Shown here one piece after another: positions 17,537-26,386 of a stretch of 64,000 nucleotides of DNA. Every line of letters begins with the position of its first letter. The first letter of the stretch is position 1. The stretch is from Rhizobiaceae bacterium. Its GTDB lineage: Bacteria > Pseudomonadota > Alphaproteobacteria > Rhizobiales > Rhizobiaceae. The DNA is taken from contig JARGOX010000007.1 of the NCBI GenBank assembly GCA_029233925.1, forward strand, positions 186,001 through 250,000. The letters are read 5' to 3'. The translations under genes and the position numbers were made by a program. The notes under the pieces are model-generated. The model made no database searches. It was not told where the DNA came from and saw only the letters and a list, made by a program, of their open reading frames with translations.

Positions 17537-17968
17537 ATGAAAAAAATATTCATTGCATTGCTGTTAAGTCTTGTCTTTGTTCCATTGGGTTCATGGGCGG
17601 CAAAAGCCACGACATTGACGGCCCGGATCGACATTTCCAACCAGACCATGGTGGTGACCCATCATGGGCGGGTCAAATACCGCTGGAAGGTGTCGACTGG
17701 CCGCAACGGCTACTATACGCCAACGGGTTCCTACAGCCCGAAATGGTTGTCAAAAAACCATCGATCGCGCAAATACAACAATGCGCCGATGCCCTATGCG
17801 ATCTTTTTCCGCGGTGGTTATGCCGTCCATGGAACAACAGATCTCAAACGTCTGGGGCGAAGGGCATCACATGGTTGCGTGCGTCTTGATCCAAACCATG
17901 CCGCAAAGCTGTTTTCGCTGGTAAAGCGTGAAGGTTTCAAGAACACAAAGATCATCATCAGGCAGTAG
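17537..17968 (+). CDS. secreted L,D-transpeptidase (YkuD family)
   Basis: The ATG 17537 follows a GGAGGG site and gives 143 residues: a signal peptide (1-22, 'MKKIFIALLLSLVFVPLGSW'), then a compact YkuD domain. The catalytic motif begins at His98 ('HGTTDLKRLG') and ends with 'SHGCVRL', Cys114 being the nucleophile. It should cross-link peptidoglycan (3-3 links) or anchor outer-membrane proteins in the periplasm. It is much smaller than many L,D-transpeptidases and has no LysM or peptidoglycan-binding domain. It stands alone between the cobalamin and lipid A clusters. Confidence 0.87.
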   Translation: MKKIFIALLLSLVFVPLGSWAAKATTLTARIDISNQTMVVTHHGRVKYRWKVSTGRNGYYTPTGSYSPKWLSKNHRSRKYNNAPMPYAIFFRGGYAVHGTTDLKRLGRRASHGCVRLDPNHAAKLFSLVKREGFKNTKIIIRQ

Positions 17969-17999
17969 ATGCTTTGATCTGACAGCGGATAATTCCGTG

Positions 18000-18017
18000 G
18001 CGGCCACCTGTGGCCGC
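18000..18017. terminator. hairpin between convergent genes
   Basis: An 8-base perfect inverted repeat (GCGGCCAC and GTGGCCGC) with a 2-base spacer lies between the convergent L,D-transpeptidase and lpxXL genes. No T-run follows on either strand, so it may be a weak bidirectional terminator or just a stable palindrome. Confidence 0.35.
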
Positions 18018-18048
18018 TACTACCCGATCGGCTCCTTGTCTGCAGGCC

Positions 18049-18978
18049 CTAAAGGGTGTGTTTGATATTCCAGCGATCATGGAACCACATCCATTGTCCT
18101 GGATATTCACGCACCCAGCTTTCAACCTTGTCATTGAGCAGTTGAGCGGTGGCGGTCATGTCGACATGACCGCTTTCATCGCGCGGGATGGTGATGGCCG
18201 GTTCGATTTCCAACCGGAAGCGTCCACCGGGCAATCGAATGGACCGTGCCGGGAAAACGTCACAATCGTAGTTGCGGGCAAGTTTCGCCAGAAGCGGATT
18301 GGTGTGGACTTTCAGACCAAAAAACTGGGTTTTGCGACCCTTGTGAAATTTCTGATCCACTAGCAGACCAACGCCCTTGCCAGCCTCCAGAACACCGGCC
18401 AGATTCCACGCAGCGCCTGCCTTTGACGGGACAAGGCGGCCCATATGGGTGCGTCGTGCCGACAGCAGACGTTTGGCGATATAGGGATTGTTTGGCGGCC
18501 GGAACATGGCTGTTACATTGAGACCGTATTTTGCGGCGACAATGGGCAGCAGTTCGAAATTTCCGCTATGCGCCGTGAAGACGATAAAGGGACGGGGGTT
18601 TTCAATCAGGTCATGGAACCGCTCGGCCCCAAGCACCTCAATCAGTCCATTGCCGTCCTCGTCGATATCATTGTCGATCATTTCATCAACAAAAATATAT
18701 TCAGCCATCAAACGGGCCATGTTGCCCCACATATCCAGAGCGATGGCTTCACGCTCCGCCAGGGGTTTTTCCGGGAAAGCCCTCTCAAGATTGCGCAGCA
18801 CCAGCTTGTGGCGGGCGGTTTTCGGGCCAATCCTATAGGCCATTTTTTCGGTAAAACGAATGGCCTTGCGCGCAGGTAACAATCTGAGCAAAGCCAGAAC
18901 TGCAAACACCACCTGTGCGACGATCCAGTTTTTTGTCTTGTAAATGCGGATGGCTATTCGCGTTGTAAAAAGGTTCAC
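18049..18978 (-). CDS. lpxXL: lipid A very-long-chain acyltransferase LpxXL
   Basis: This 309-residue LpxL/HtrB-family acyltransferase has an N-terminal membrane anchor (about 15-35) and the catalytic H-x4-E motif at His137-Glu142 ('TAHSGNFELLP'). As the last gene of the acpXL-fabZXL-fabF2XL-fabF1XL-adh2XL-lpxXL series it is expected to transfer the 27-hydroxyoctacosanoate-type chain from AcpXL to lipid A at the inner membrane. The start is GTG 18978, 3 bases after the adh2XL stop. Confidence 0.88.
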   Translation of the reverse strand: MNLFTTRIAIRIYKTKNWIVAQVVFAVLALLRLLPARKAIRFTEKMAYRIGPKTARHKLVLRNLERAFPEKPLAEREAIALDMWGNMARLMAEYIFVDEMIDNDIDEDGNGLIEVLGAERFHDLIENPRPFIVFTAHSGNFELLPIVAAKYGLNVTAMFRPPNNPYIAKRLLSARRTHMGRLVPSKAGAAWNLAGVLEAGKGVGLLVDQKFHKGRKTQFFGLKVHTNPLLAKLARNYDCDVFPARSIRLPGGRFRLEIEPAITIPRDESGHVDMTATAQLLNDKVESWVREYPGQWMWFHDRWNIKHTL

Positions 18979-18981
18979 GCG

Positions 18982-20010
18982 TCAATCCATATTCAGTATG
19001 ATTTTTCCAAAGACCTTGCGGCCTTCCATACGTTCCAGAGCCTGGTCGATATCCGTCAGTTCCACTTGCGTGTCGATGACCGGCTGGACGAGGCCGCGTG
19101 CCATTTTCTGCATGGCATCGGCCATGTTTTCCATGCGACATCCGAAAGAACCGATCAGCCGCAATTGCTGTTGGAACAGCTGCATCAGGTTCATGGAGGT
19201 TGAAACACCGGATGTTGAGCCGCAGGTGACCAGACGGCCGCCGCGTTTCATGCACAACATGGAGCCAGCCCAGGTGTCCGCGCCGACATGTTCAAAAACA
19301 ACGTCGACGCCCTTTTTGCGGGTCAATTTGCGAACGACGCCTTCAAAGCGGTCCTCGCGGTAGTTGATGACGTGATCGGCTCCCAGCGCCTTGGCTTTTT
19401 CGATTTTGTCGTCCGAGCCAACGGTGGTGTAGACCGTGCAACCGTGTTTCTTGGCCAGTTGAATGGCAGCCGATCCTATGCCGGATCCACCGGCATGGAT
19501 CAGGATGGCCTCACCGGGCTCCAGCTTGGCATTGTCAAACAGCATGTGTTCCACCGTGCCAAATGTGACAGGCGCCAATGCTGCACCAATGGCGTCAACA
19601 CCGGGAGGGGCGGGCACAAGCAATCGGGCCGGGACATTGATCCTTTCCTGGGCAAAACCGTCGAGATGGAAGCCATAGACACCCGAAACATGTTCACAAA
19701 GGTTGTCGCGGCCTTCACGGCAGGGACGGCACAGTCCACAGGTCTTTGCACCGTAGATCGACACCAGTTGACCCGGCAGCACGCTTGAGACGCCGGGGCC
19801 AATGGCTTCGACTTCACCTGAGGCTTCGGCGCCTATGACCAGGGGCAGTTTGCGTTTGGCAAAAGCCATGCCACGCCAACCCCATACGTCGATATGGTTG
19901 AGCGCGACGGCCCTGATCCGCAAAGTGACCTCTCCAAAGGAAGGTGCCGATGGCGGTGGAATGTCCACCACCTGCAGGTTACGGTCTTCAATGAGCTGCA
20001 GTGCGCGCAT
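18982..20010 (-). CDS. adh2XL: zinc-type alcohol dehydrogenase of the VLCFA cluster (Adh2XL)
   Basis: ATG 20010 gives 342 residues beginning 'MRALQLIEDRNLQVVDIPPP', the usual MDR start; an upstream open extension is rejected. Structural-zinc cysteines are at 91, 94, 97 and 105 ('CGLCRPCREGRDNLC'), and the nucleotide fold has 'HAGGSGIGSAAIQLAKKHG'. In rhizobia this gene sits in the same place between fabF1XL and lpxXL and is thought to serve very-long-chain fatty acid synthesis; the exact step is not settled. Confidence 0.85.
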   Translation of the reverse strand: MRALQLIEDRNLQVVDIPPPSAPSFGEVTLRIRAVALNHIDVWGWRGMAFAKRKLPLVIGAEASGEVEAIGPGVSSVLPGQLVSIYGAKTCGLCRPCREGRDNLCEHVSGVYGFHLDGFAQERINVPARLLVPAPPGVDAIGAALAPVTFGTVEHMLFDNAKLEPGEAILIHAGGSGIGSAAIQLAKKHGCTVYTTVGSDDKIEKAKALGADHVINYREDRFEGVVRKLTRKKGVDVVFEHVGADTWAGSMLCMKRGGRLVTCGSTSGVSTSMNLMQLFQQQLRLIGSFGCRMENMADAMQKMARGLVQPVIDTQVELTDIDQALERMEGRKVFGKIILNMD

Positions 20011-20066
20011 GTCTGTGCTGTGTCCTTGGTGTTGGCGGTATTGAACCAAAATTTCTAAACAGCCGT

Positions 20067-21350
20067 TTAGGCCGGTTCTGCCGTCATGACAAGGCATGCA
20101 TTCTGTCCGCCGAATCCAAAGGAGTTCGACAGAACCGATGTGACGTTGTGATCGCGTTTGACATTCGGCACCACATCCATCTCGATTGCCGGGTCCGGAT
20201 TTTCGTAATTGATGGTCGGCGGGACGGTGCCGGTGGCAATGGTGAGCAGCGAAAATATGGCTTCAACAGCGCCAGCGGCTGTCAATGTATGGCCAATCAT
20301 GGATTTGTTGGAGGAGACCGGGATATTCGGCAGGTGGTCGCCAAATACGGTTGACAGGGATTGGTATTCCATCTTGTCATTTTCAGGCGTCGATGTGCCA
20401 TGGGCGTTGATATAGCTGATGCCCGTTTCATCCAGACCGGCATCACTGAGCGCTGCCTGGATTGTTGCTATCGCCGGGCCGCCATCGGGAGAAGAGCGGG
20501 TGCGGTGGAAGTGGTCGGCCTTCTCACCATATCCCTTGAGGATACCCAGAACGCGCGCGCCGCGGCCGATTGCGCTTTCCAGAGATTCAAGAACCAGCGC
20601 GGCGCCGCCTTCGGCGATGACAAATCCATCGCGATCCTTGGTGAAAGGCTTTGAGGCTTTTTCCGGCTGGTCATTCTGTGTCGATAGCGCTGACAGCAGA
20701 GAAAACCGGATCAGGGATTCTGCGTTGACGGAGCCGTCCGTGGCAACGGTCAGCGCCCGGTCGGTTCGGCCCTGGCGGATGGCATCCACGCCCAATTGTA
20801 TGGCAGTGGCGCCAGATGCACAGGCGGTTGACAGCGTCACGGGCAGCCCGCGTGTGCCATAGGTGTCTGCAAGGCGTTCAGCAACCGTGCCGAAGAGTGC
20901 GGAACGGGTGAACGATTCATGCGGTTTTTTACGCAGGGTCGCGAGGATGCCGTCATAGGCGTTTTCCTCACTGGCACCCAGTCCGGCTTCGTCTGCCAGT
21001 TCAAAGCGCTGCGACCACTCGCATTCCACCGGTGGTGCGGCGACGAAAAGCGGACCGTTGAAATCGCCATCGATGGACGCCTGGGCCATGGCCTCGCGTG
21101 TGGCTGCATCAGCGAAAGCAAATGACAGTTCACCGGAGATAATAGGCGCATTCATGAAATCGACTGTGCCGGAAATACGCGTCGCCAAAGCATCGGTGGG
21201 AAAGCGCGTGATGGCATGGATGCCGGAGGTGCCGCTGGTCAATGCACGCCAGTTGTCCTCCTTGCCCTGGCCAAGGGAGGTTACAATTCCCATGCCGGTC
21301 ACGGCAATCAGCGGACGACCAAGATGGTCCCGGTAAGCGCGTTTTGTCAT
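20067..21350 (-). CDS. fabF1XL: beta-ketoacyl-ACP synthase FabF1XL (catalytic subunit)
   Basis: This 427-residue KAS-II type synthase has the full triad: Cys177 in 'STACASGA', His317 in 'NAHGTSTPENDKMEY' and His354 in 'SNKSMIGHTLTAAGA'. It elongates fatty acyl chains on AcpXL towards C28. Its partner fabF2XL, 22 bases upstream in the operon, lacks the catalytic residues, so this is probably the active half of a heterodimer. Confidence 0.88.
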   Translation of the reverse strand: MTKRAYRDHLGRPLIAVTGMGIVTSLGQGKEDNWRALTSGTSGIHAITRFPTDALATRISGTVDFMNAPIISGELSFAFADAATREAMAQASIDGDFNGPLFVAAPPVECEWSQRFELADEAGLGASEENAYDGILATLRKKPHESFTRSALFGTVAERLADTYGTRGLPVTLSTACASGATAIQLGVDAIRQGRTDRALTVATDGSVNAESLIRFSLLSALSTQNDQPEKASKPFTKDRDGFVIAEGGAALVLESLESAIGRGARVLGILKGYGEKADHFHRTRSSPDGGPAIATIQAALSDAGLDETGISYINAHGTSTPENDKMEYQSLSTVFGDHLPNIPVSSNKSMIGHTLTAAGAVEAIFSLLTIATGTVPPTINYENPDPAIEMDVVPNVKRDHNVTSVLSNSFGFGGQNACLVMTAEPA

Positions 21351-21372
21351 ATCAGTTTTCCATTCCGGACAT

Positions 21373-22572
21373 TCAATCGGCTTTCAGAACAGCCAGGCCT
21401 TCACCATGAACAAAACCGACAGCCGTGACCAGAGCACTGGATGCTGCCTCCGGCATGATTGCTTCGTGATTCTGGTCAAATTGCGGTAGAATTGCTTCGC
21501 TTTTCAGCGCAAGGGCAGCCAGCGCGATGCCGATGGGAAATTGCGCTTCCATGGTATGGCCGGTCAATCCGCCATAGCCGCGCAATGCGGCATTCGGCCA
21601 GTTCTTTGCGATCGTGGCCTTCTCGCGGTTTAACAGTTCGTGGCGGCCGGAGGCCCCCGACATGATCAGCAGATCAGATCCGTCAGACAGCTCGGCGTGT
21701 TTCGCCATGTCTTCAATGCGTGTTTCCAATGCACCCTCATCCCGTGAGCCGCGGTTGCCTTCAACCGCAGTGACGACGGCATAGATCGTTGCATTTCTGG
21801 CCTCTGCATGGGCCCGTGATTCAAGAACCAGGAAAGCAGAAGCCGAACCCGTAATGATGCCTCCGCCGACATGGTCACGCGACCATAGCGGCTGCCAGTC
21901 ACCCTGGGCGAGAGATCGTATGCCCTCATAGAGAATATGCATGTCGGGACGCTCGGCATTGTAGGCGCCGCCGACAAGTGCATGGGTCGACTGACCGGAG
22001 CGGATGCGCTCATAGGCCGTGGAAACAGCCGAAATGCCGGCGCTTTCCTCACCCATGAATGTCTTGGAGGAACCTGTTACCTTGTGGACGATGGAAATAT
22101 TGCCGGCCAGAAGATTGGAAAGTTGTGCAAGAAACAGGGTAGGGCGCAGTTCCGTGGTCAGCTTTTCGTTCAGAAGAACCTCGCGGTCATTGCGGGTGGC
22201 AGCTTCATTGAGGATCAAAGTGTCGACCGAAATGTCTCTTTCGCCGCCACCGGCAGCCACGATCATGTCCATGGTTGCGCAGGCGTCGGGATCTTCTTTC
22301 AGACCGGCGTCGTCCAGTGCCAGTCCCGCCGTGAAAACACCCAGGCGCTGCCAGTTTTCCATCTGCCGCTGGTCACCGCGCCGCGGAATCTGTGTCGACC
22401 AGTCGATTTGCGGCATGGGATGAACCGGATAGGGGGCAAAGCGATCCCTGTCGATGACAGGTGCAGGTGCCTGTTTGCCATTGAGAAGTTCTTCATGGGC
22501 CAGCCGACCGACACCATGGCAACTGACGATACCGATGCCGGTTATGACAACGTCTGTTGGGCTCTTGCTCAT
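21373..22572 (-). CDS. fabF2XL: beta-ketoacyl synthase-like protein FabF2XL, chain-length-factor-like
   Basis: This 399-residue KAS fold starts 'VVITGIGIVSCHGVG'. Aligned by eye with FabF1XL, the nucleophile Cys is Glu176 ('MGEESAG' against 'TACASG') and the first catalytic His is Ala307 ('SGASGRHE' against 'NAHGTST'). The second His is kept (His339, 'LTGHTMEAQ'). It therefore should not condense by itself. The pattern recalls KS/chain-length-factor pairs of type II polyketide synthases; a role in setting C28 length is inference. It lies 11 bases after fabZXL. Confidence 0.85.
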   Translation of the reverse strand: MSKSPTDVVITGIGIVSCHGVGRLAHEELLNGKQAPAPVIDRDRFAPYPVHPMPQIDWSTQIPRRGDQRQMENWQRLGVFTAGLALDDAGLKEDPDACATMDMIVAAGGGERDISVDTLILNEAATRNDREVLLNEKLTTELRPTLFLAQLSNLLAGNISIVHKVTGSSKTFMGEESAGISAVSTAYERIRSGQSTHALVGGAYNAERPDMHILYEGIRSLAQGDWQPLWSRDHVGGGIITGSASAFLVLESRAHAEARNATIYAVVTAVEGNRGSRDEGALETRIEDMAKHAELSDGSDLLIMSGASGRHELLNREKATIAKNWPNAALRGYGGLTGHTMEAQFPIGIALAALALKSEAILPQFDQNHEAIMPEAASSALVTAVGFVHGEGLAVLKAD

Positions 22573-22583
22573 TGTCTCGATTC

Positions 22584-23084
22584 CTAGATGTCGCGTTGTG
22601 CGGACAGGGCTTCGAATAGCCCGACTTCAGTGGCGCGCGATCTGATGATTGCGGGCAGGCCGCTGGTGTCGAGATCCGCACCGGCATCGAATGCTGCCGT
22701 TCGAAATTTAAGTTGTCCGTCGCAAATCTTCCTGCCCTGGCTCCGGATGCGCGCTTTTGTCACTGCAAATCCCGAACCATCATGCTCCAGATCGACTTCG
22801 ATATCCAAAACGGTTTCCGGTTTGACGAAGGTGCGCATCTTGGCGCTGTCCACCGACATCAGGAATGGCATTGCGGCAAAATCATTCAGTGCCAATAGCA
22901 AAAAACCACTGGCCTGCGCCATGGTTTCGATCAACAGAACACCCGGCACCAGCGGCAGTCCTGGAAAATGCCCTTCAAACACCGGGCTGTTTTTCGGAAC
23001 CGTTGATGTGGCGACGAGCTTCCCCGCCTGGAGATCAGCACGCTCCACACGATCAATCATCTGAAAATATTCAAGGTGCATCAA
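22584..23084 (-). CDS. fabZXL: 3-hydroxyacyl-ACP dehydratase FabZXL
   Basis: This 166-residue hot-dog protein has the FabZ helix 'GHFPGLPLVPGVLLIETMAQ' with catalytic His39 and Glu53. It dehydrates 3-hydroxyacyl-AcpXL during VLCFA elongation. It carries a C-terminal extension of about 20 residues beyond the basic FabZ core. The second Met (23081) is an equally possible start. It is the second gene of the minus-strand operon, 45 bases after acpXL. Confidence 0.87.
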   Translation of the reverse strand: MMHLEYFQMIDRVERADLQAGKLVATSTVPKNSPVFEGHFPGLPLVPGVLLIETMAQASGFLLLALNDFAAMPFLMSVDSAKMRTFVKPETVLDIEVDLEHDGSGFAVTKARIRSQGRKICDGQLKFRTAAFDAGADLDTSGLPAIIRSRATEVGLFEALSAQRDI

Positions 23085-23129
23085 TCACCTGTCTTGCGCC
23101 TGTTTGTTATGGGATCCGGCGCTGCAAAT

Positions 23130-23408
23130 TCAGCCCTTGGCTGCTTTCAGTTCATCAATTTTCGCGCAGAGATTTTTGAGAACAAAATACTCTTCGGTTG
23201 CAACCTTGCCGTCATTGACCTCTTGCGTCCACTGTTCCAGTGGAATCTTGATGCCGAATTCCTTGTCGATGGCAAATACGATGTCAAGAAAATCGAGGCT
23301 GTCGATGCCCAGATCGTCAATCGTATGGCTTTCGGGTGTAATGGTTTCCCGATCGATTTCGCTTGTCTCAGCGATAATGTCGGCGACTTTGTCGAATGTG
23401 GCAGACAC
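23130..23408 (-). CDS. acpXL: acyl carrier protein AcpXL
   Basis: The GTG at 23408 gives 92 residues starting '[20 protein letters not shown]', the normal length of AcpXL; the open frame further upstream has no family match. The phosphopantetheine site is Ser37 in '[18 protein letters not shown]'. AcpXL carries the very long hydroxy-acyl chain later placed on lipid A. It leads the minus-strand operon. The 216-base gap to the divergent mrp gene must hold both promoters; I see no distinctive site in it. Confidence 0.92.
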   Translation of the reverse strand: MSATFDKVADIIAETSEIDRETITPESHTIDDLGIDSLDFLDIVFAIDKEFGIKIPLEQWTQEVNDGKVATEEYFVLKNLCAKIDELKAAKG

Positions 23409-23624
23409 GTTTATATCCTTGTGTTTCGTCTGGTTTGGGTGAGCTATAGGAAAATACGATGCAAAAGCCAATGGGCTGTAGAGTGTTTCTTGGTTGAATA
23501 CCATGATGGATTGCCAAATCGCCGGGATGAGCGGGCATTGCAACCAGGCTTCTGCCATTGTTCCGGTTGGTATTGTGTACTATTTGCGCCAATGCGTGTG
23601 TCTCATACAAGGGAAATCAACAAA

Positions 23625-24794
23625 ATGTCGAATGTCACCAAGGAACGGGTCCTCAAACAGCTTGAGGGTGTCAGTCATGAAGCCATTGGTGGTGACATCG
23701 TCAGCAAGGGCATGGTTTCGGACATTTTCATTGCCGATGGGAAGGTGTTCTTCTCCATCACAGTGCCTGCAGCACTGGCCCAAAAGCTTGAGCCGTTGCG
23801 GCAAGCGGCAGAAGAATCAGTCAAGTCAATCGAGGGCGTCAAAGGCGCAATGGTGGCGCTGACAGCCGAGAAGAAGGCCGGTGCCGGTGAAAATGCCGCA
23901 GCCGGCGGGCCACCGCCCAGGCCGCAGCCAAAGACTGCCCAGCCGAGTGCTCAGCCCAACGCTCAGCCGCAACAGCCGGCAAAGGCTGGTGTTCCAGGTG
24001 TTGGCGCCATCATCGCGGTTGCATCGGGCAAGGGTGGTGTCGGCAAATCGACGACGGCCGTCAATCTTGCACTCGGTCTGCAGTCGATTGGCCTCAAGGT
24101 CGGCATGCTGGATGCCGACATCTATGGTCCCTCAATTCCGCGGCTGCTCAATGTGACCGGACGCCCGGAGGAAATCGGCGGACGCAAGCTCAAACCGAAG
24201 GAAGCCTATGGGCTGAAGGTCATGTCCATGGGATTCCTGGTGGACGAAGACACGCCGATGATCTGGCGTGGTCCGATGGTTGTTTCCGCCCTGACGCAAA
24301 TGTTGCGGGAAGTCGACTGGGGCACGCTTGACGTGATCGTGGTCGATATGCCGCCGGGCACTGGCGATGTGCAGCTGACCATGGCGCAGAAGGTTCCGCT
24401 GGCCGGCGCCGTCATCGTCTCCACACCACAGGACCTGGCGCTGATTGATGCGCGCAAGGGTCTCAACATGTTCAGGAAGGTGGATGTGCCTTTGTTGGGT
24501 GTCATCGAGAACATGAGCTATTTCCTCTGTCCTTCCTGCGGTGAGCGGTCCGATATTTTTGGTCATGGCGGCGCGCGTGACGAGGCCGCAAAGATCAATG
24601 TTCCGTTCCTCGGGGAGGTGCCCCTGCATATGGATATTCGCAAGAATTCCGATGCCGGCACGCCGGTCGTCGTCTCCCAGCCTGACGGGCCGCACGCGCA
24701 GATCTATCGTGACATCGCCCTCAAGGTTCGCGATCAGATCATGGACAGCCAGCAGAAACTGGAAGCCTCCACGCCGCGCATCGTCTTCGAATAG
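23625..24794 (+). CDS. mrp: Mrp/ApbC-family iron-sulfur carrier ATPase
   Basis: ATG 23625 gives 389 residues; the open extension upstream runs through acpXL and is rejected. Residues 4-80 form an MIP18/DUF59-type domain, then a Pro/Gln/Ala-rich linker (about 85-122). The P-loop ATPase follows with deviant Walker A 'SGKGGVGKSTTAV' (134-146), 'DMPPGTGDVQLT' and the C-terminal CxxC 'LCPSCGERSDIFG' for the bridging Fe-S cluster. It assembles or transfers Fe-S clusters in the cytosol. No operon partner is apparent. Confidence 0.9.
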   Translation: MSNVTKERVLKQLEGVSHEAIGGDIVSKGMVSDIFIADGKVFFSITVPAALAQKLEPLRQAAEESVKSIEGVKGAMVALTAEKKAGAGENAAAGGPPPRPQPKTAQPSAQPNAQPQQPAKAGVPGVGAIIAVASGKGGVGKSTTAVNLALGLQSIGLKVGMLDADIYGPSIPRLLNVTGRPEEIGGRKLKPKEAYGLKVMSMGFLVDEDTPMIWRGPMVVSALTQMLREVDWGTLDVIVVDMPPGTGDVQLTMAQKVPLAGAVIVSTPQDLALIDARKGLNMFRKVDVPLLGVIENMSYFLCPSCGERSDIFGHGGARDEAAKINVPFLGEVPLHMDIRKNSDAGTPVVVSQPDGPHAQIYRDIALKVRDQIMDSQQKLEASTPRIVFE

Positions 24795-24894
24795 GCATCT
24801 GCCTATCCAGGCATGGTCGCATTCGACGCCTGTTCCGGGTTCACACCTGGCGCAGCGCCTGCGCGTGTCTTGTGCCCATGGGAATGCGTTAAAA

Positions 24895-24910
24895 TTGACC
24901 AGATGATAAA
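24895..24910 (+). promoter_or_regulatory. RutR-like operator upstream of preT
   Basis: TTGACCAGATGATAAA matches the E. coli RutR consensus TTGACCANNTGGTCAA at 12 of 14 defined positions. It lies 112-127 bases before the preT start. Confidence 0.5.
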
Positions 24911-24914
24911 AAAT

Positions 24915-24930
24915 TTGACCTTGTGAGAAA
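24915..24930 (+). promoter_or_regulatory. second, weaker RutR-like half-site
   Basis: TTGACCTTGTGAGAAA begins 20 bases after the first site in the same orientation and keeps the TTGACC half, but the other half is degenerate (10 of 14 by eye). It could also be the -35 element of the preT promoter. Confidence 0.3.
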
Positions 24931-25021
24931 ATCAGGCCATTCTGACCTCAACGAATGGGAACAATGCCGCATAAAGGGGTGCCATCGAGCATCTGGCGGC
25001 TGACAATGTAAGGAGGTCTGA

Positions 25022-26371
25022 ATGTCGACACAGGCAACACGCGACATAAAGGGCGGACGGCTTGATCCGTCGGACTATGCTGAAAATTTCTCGGATATTC
25101 ATCCACCCCTCAGTCGCCACGAAGCGCTGGTGGAAGCTGATCGCTGCTATTTTTGCTATGATGCACCCTGCATGACGGCCTGTCCGACAAGCATTGATGT
25201 GCCGCTTTTCATTCGGCAGATTTCCGCCGATAATCCGAAAGGCTCGGCAAAGACCATCTTCGAGCAGAATATCCTTGGCGGCATGTGCGCCCGTGTGTGC
25301 CCGACCGAGACCCTTTGCGAGCAGGCTTGCGTGCGCGAGGCGGCGGAAGGAAAACCGGTCAAGATCGGTCAATTGCAGCGTTATGCAACTGACCACCTGA
25401 TGCGCGAATTCAAGGAACATCCATTTCAAAGAGCAGCATCCACCGGCAAGCGGGTTGCCGTTGTCGGGGCAGGGCCTGCAGGTCTTTCCTGTGCCCACCG
25501 GCTTGCCATGCATGGTCATGATGTGACGGTGTTCGAAGCCCGTGAAAAGGCCGGTGGCCTTAGCGAATACGGTATTGCGGCTTACAAATCCGTTGACGAT
25601 TTTGCCCAGAAAGAGCTTCAGTTCATTCTGGATATCGGCGGCATCACCATCGAGAACAACAAGAAGCTCGGCGCCGAGATCACGGTCAGCGGGCTTGCTG
25701 CCGACTATGATGCGGTTTTTCTGGGAATCGGTCTTGGCAATGTCAATGCGCTTGGACTTGAGGGCGAAGAGGCGGACGGTTGCGTGGATGCGGTTGATTA
25801 TATCGCACGGCTGCGCCAGGCCACGGATCTTTCAACCATGCCGATTGGCCGCCATGTGGTTGTCATTGGCGGCGGCATGACCGCCATTGATGTCGCCACC
25901 CAGGCAAAACTTCTGGGGGCCGAGGAGGTAACGATTGCCTATCGCCGCGGCAAGGACGGCATGAATGCCAGCGATTATGAGCAGGAACTGGCGCAGACCC
26001 ATGGCGTGACCATCCGTCACTGGCTGCAGCCGAAGGCACTGGTGCTGGCGGACAATGGATCGATTGCCGGCATTGAGCTGGAATATACCAGTCAGGCCAA
26101 TGGAACACTTGCCGGAACCGGGGAGACGACGACGCTTGTTGCCGATCAGGTGTTCAAGGCCATTGGTCAGCAGTTTGACGGACATCCACTGGCAGGCAGC
26201 GGTATCGATCTTGACCGTGGACGAATCAGAACAAATGACGAGCGCAAGACCAGTCTTGCCAATGTGTGGGCCGGTGGCGATTGCGTGCGAAGCGGCGAGG
26301 ACCTGACGGTGGTCTCCGTGGAAGACGGCAAGGTCGCCGCTGAATCCATTCATGCAACGCTGACAGCTTAG
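25022..26371 (+). CDS. preT: NAD(P)-dependent dihydropyrimidine dehydrogenase subunit PreT
   Basis: This 449-residue flavoprotein has an N-terminal Fe-S domain with cysteine groups 'CYFCYDAPCMTACP' and 'CARVCPTETLCEQAC' (about residues 40-100). An FAD fold ('VAVVGAGPAGLSCAHRLAMHG', about 141-161) and an NAD(P) fold ('HVVVIGGGMTAIDVA') follow. It passes electrons to PreA for reduction of uracil and thymine to dihydropyrimidines, the first step of reductive pyrimidine breakdown. A GGAGG site precedes the ATG; preA follows 15 bases downstream. Confidence 0.9.
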   Translation: MSTQATRDIKGGRLDPSDYAENFSDIHPPLSRHEALVEADRCYFCYDAPCMTACPTSIDVPLFIRQISADNPKGSAKTIFEQNILGGMCARVCPTETLCEQACVREAAEGKPVKIGQLQRYATDHLMREFKEHPFQRAASTGKRVAVVGAGPAGLSCAHRLAMHGHDVTVFEAREKAGGLSEYGIAAYKSVDDFAQKELQFILDIGGITIENNKKLGAEITVSGLAADYDAVFLGIGLGNVNALGLEGEEADGCVDAVDYIARLRQATDLSTMPIGRHVVVIGGGMTAIDVATQAKLLGAEEVTIAYRRGKDGMNASDYEQELAQTHGVTIRHWLQPKALVLADNGSIAGIELEYTSQANGTLAGTGETTTLVADQVFKAIGQQFDGHPLAGSGIDLDRGRIRTNDERKTSLANVWAGGDCVRSGEDLTVVSVEDGKVAAESIHATLTA

Positions 26372-26386
26372 GACCGGGAGAGTATT

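Noticed and set aside
23076-23624. N-terminal extension of Mrp by 183 codons
   Set aside because: It runs antisense through acpXL; ATG 23625 gives the normal Mrp start with an MIP18-like domain.
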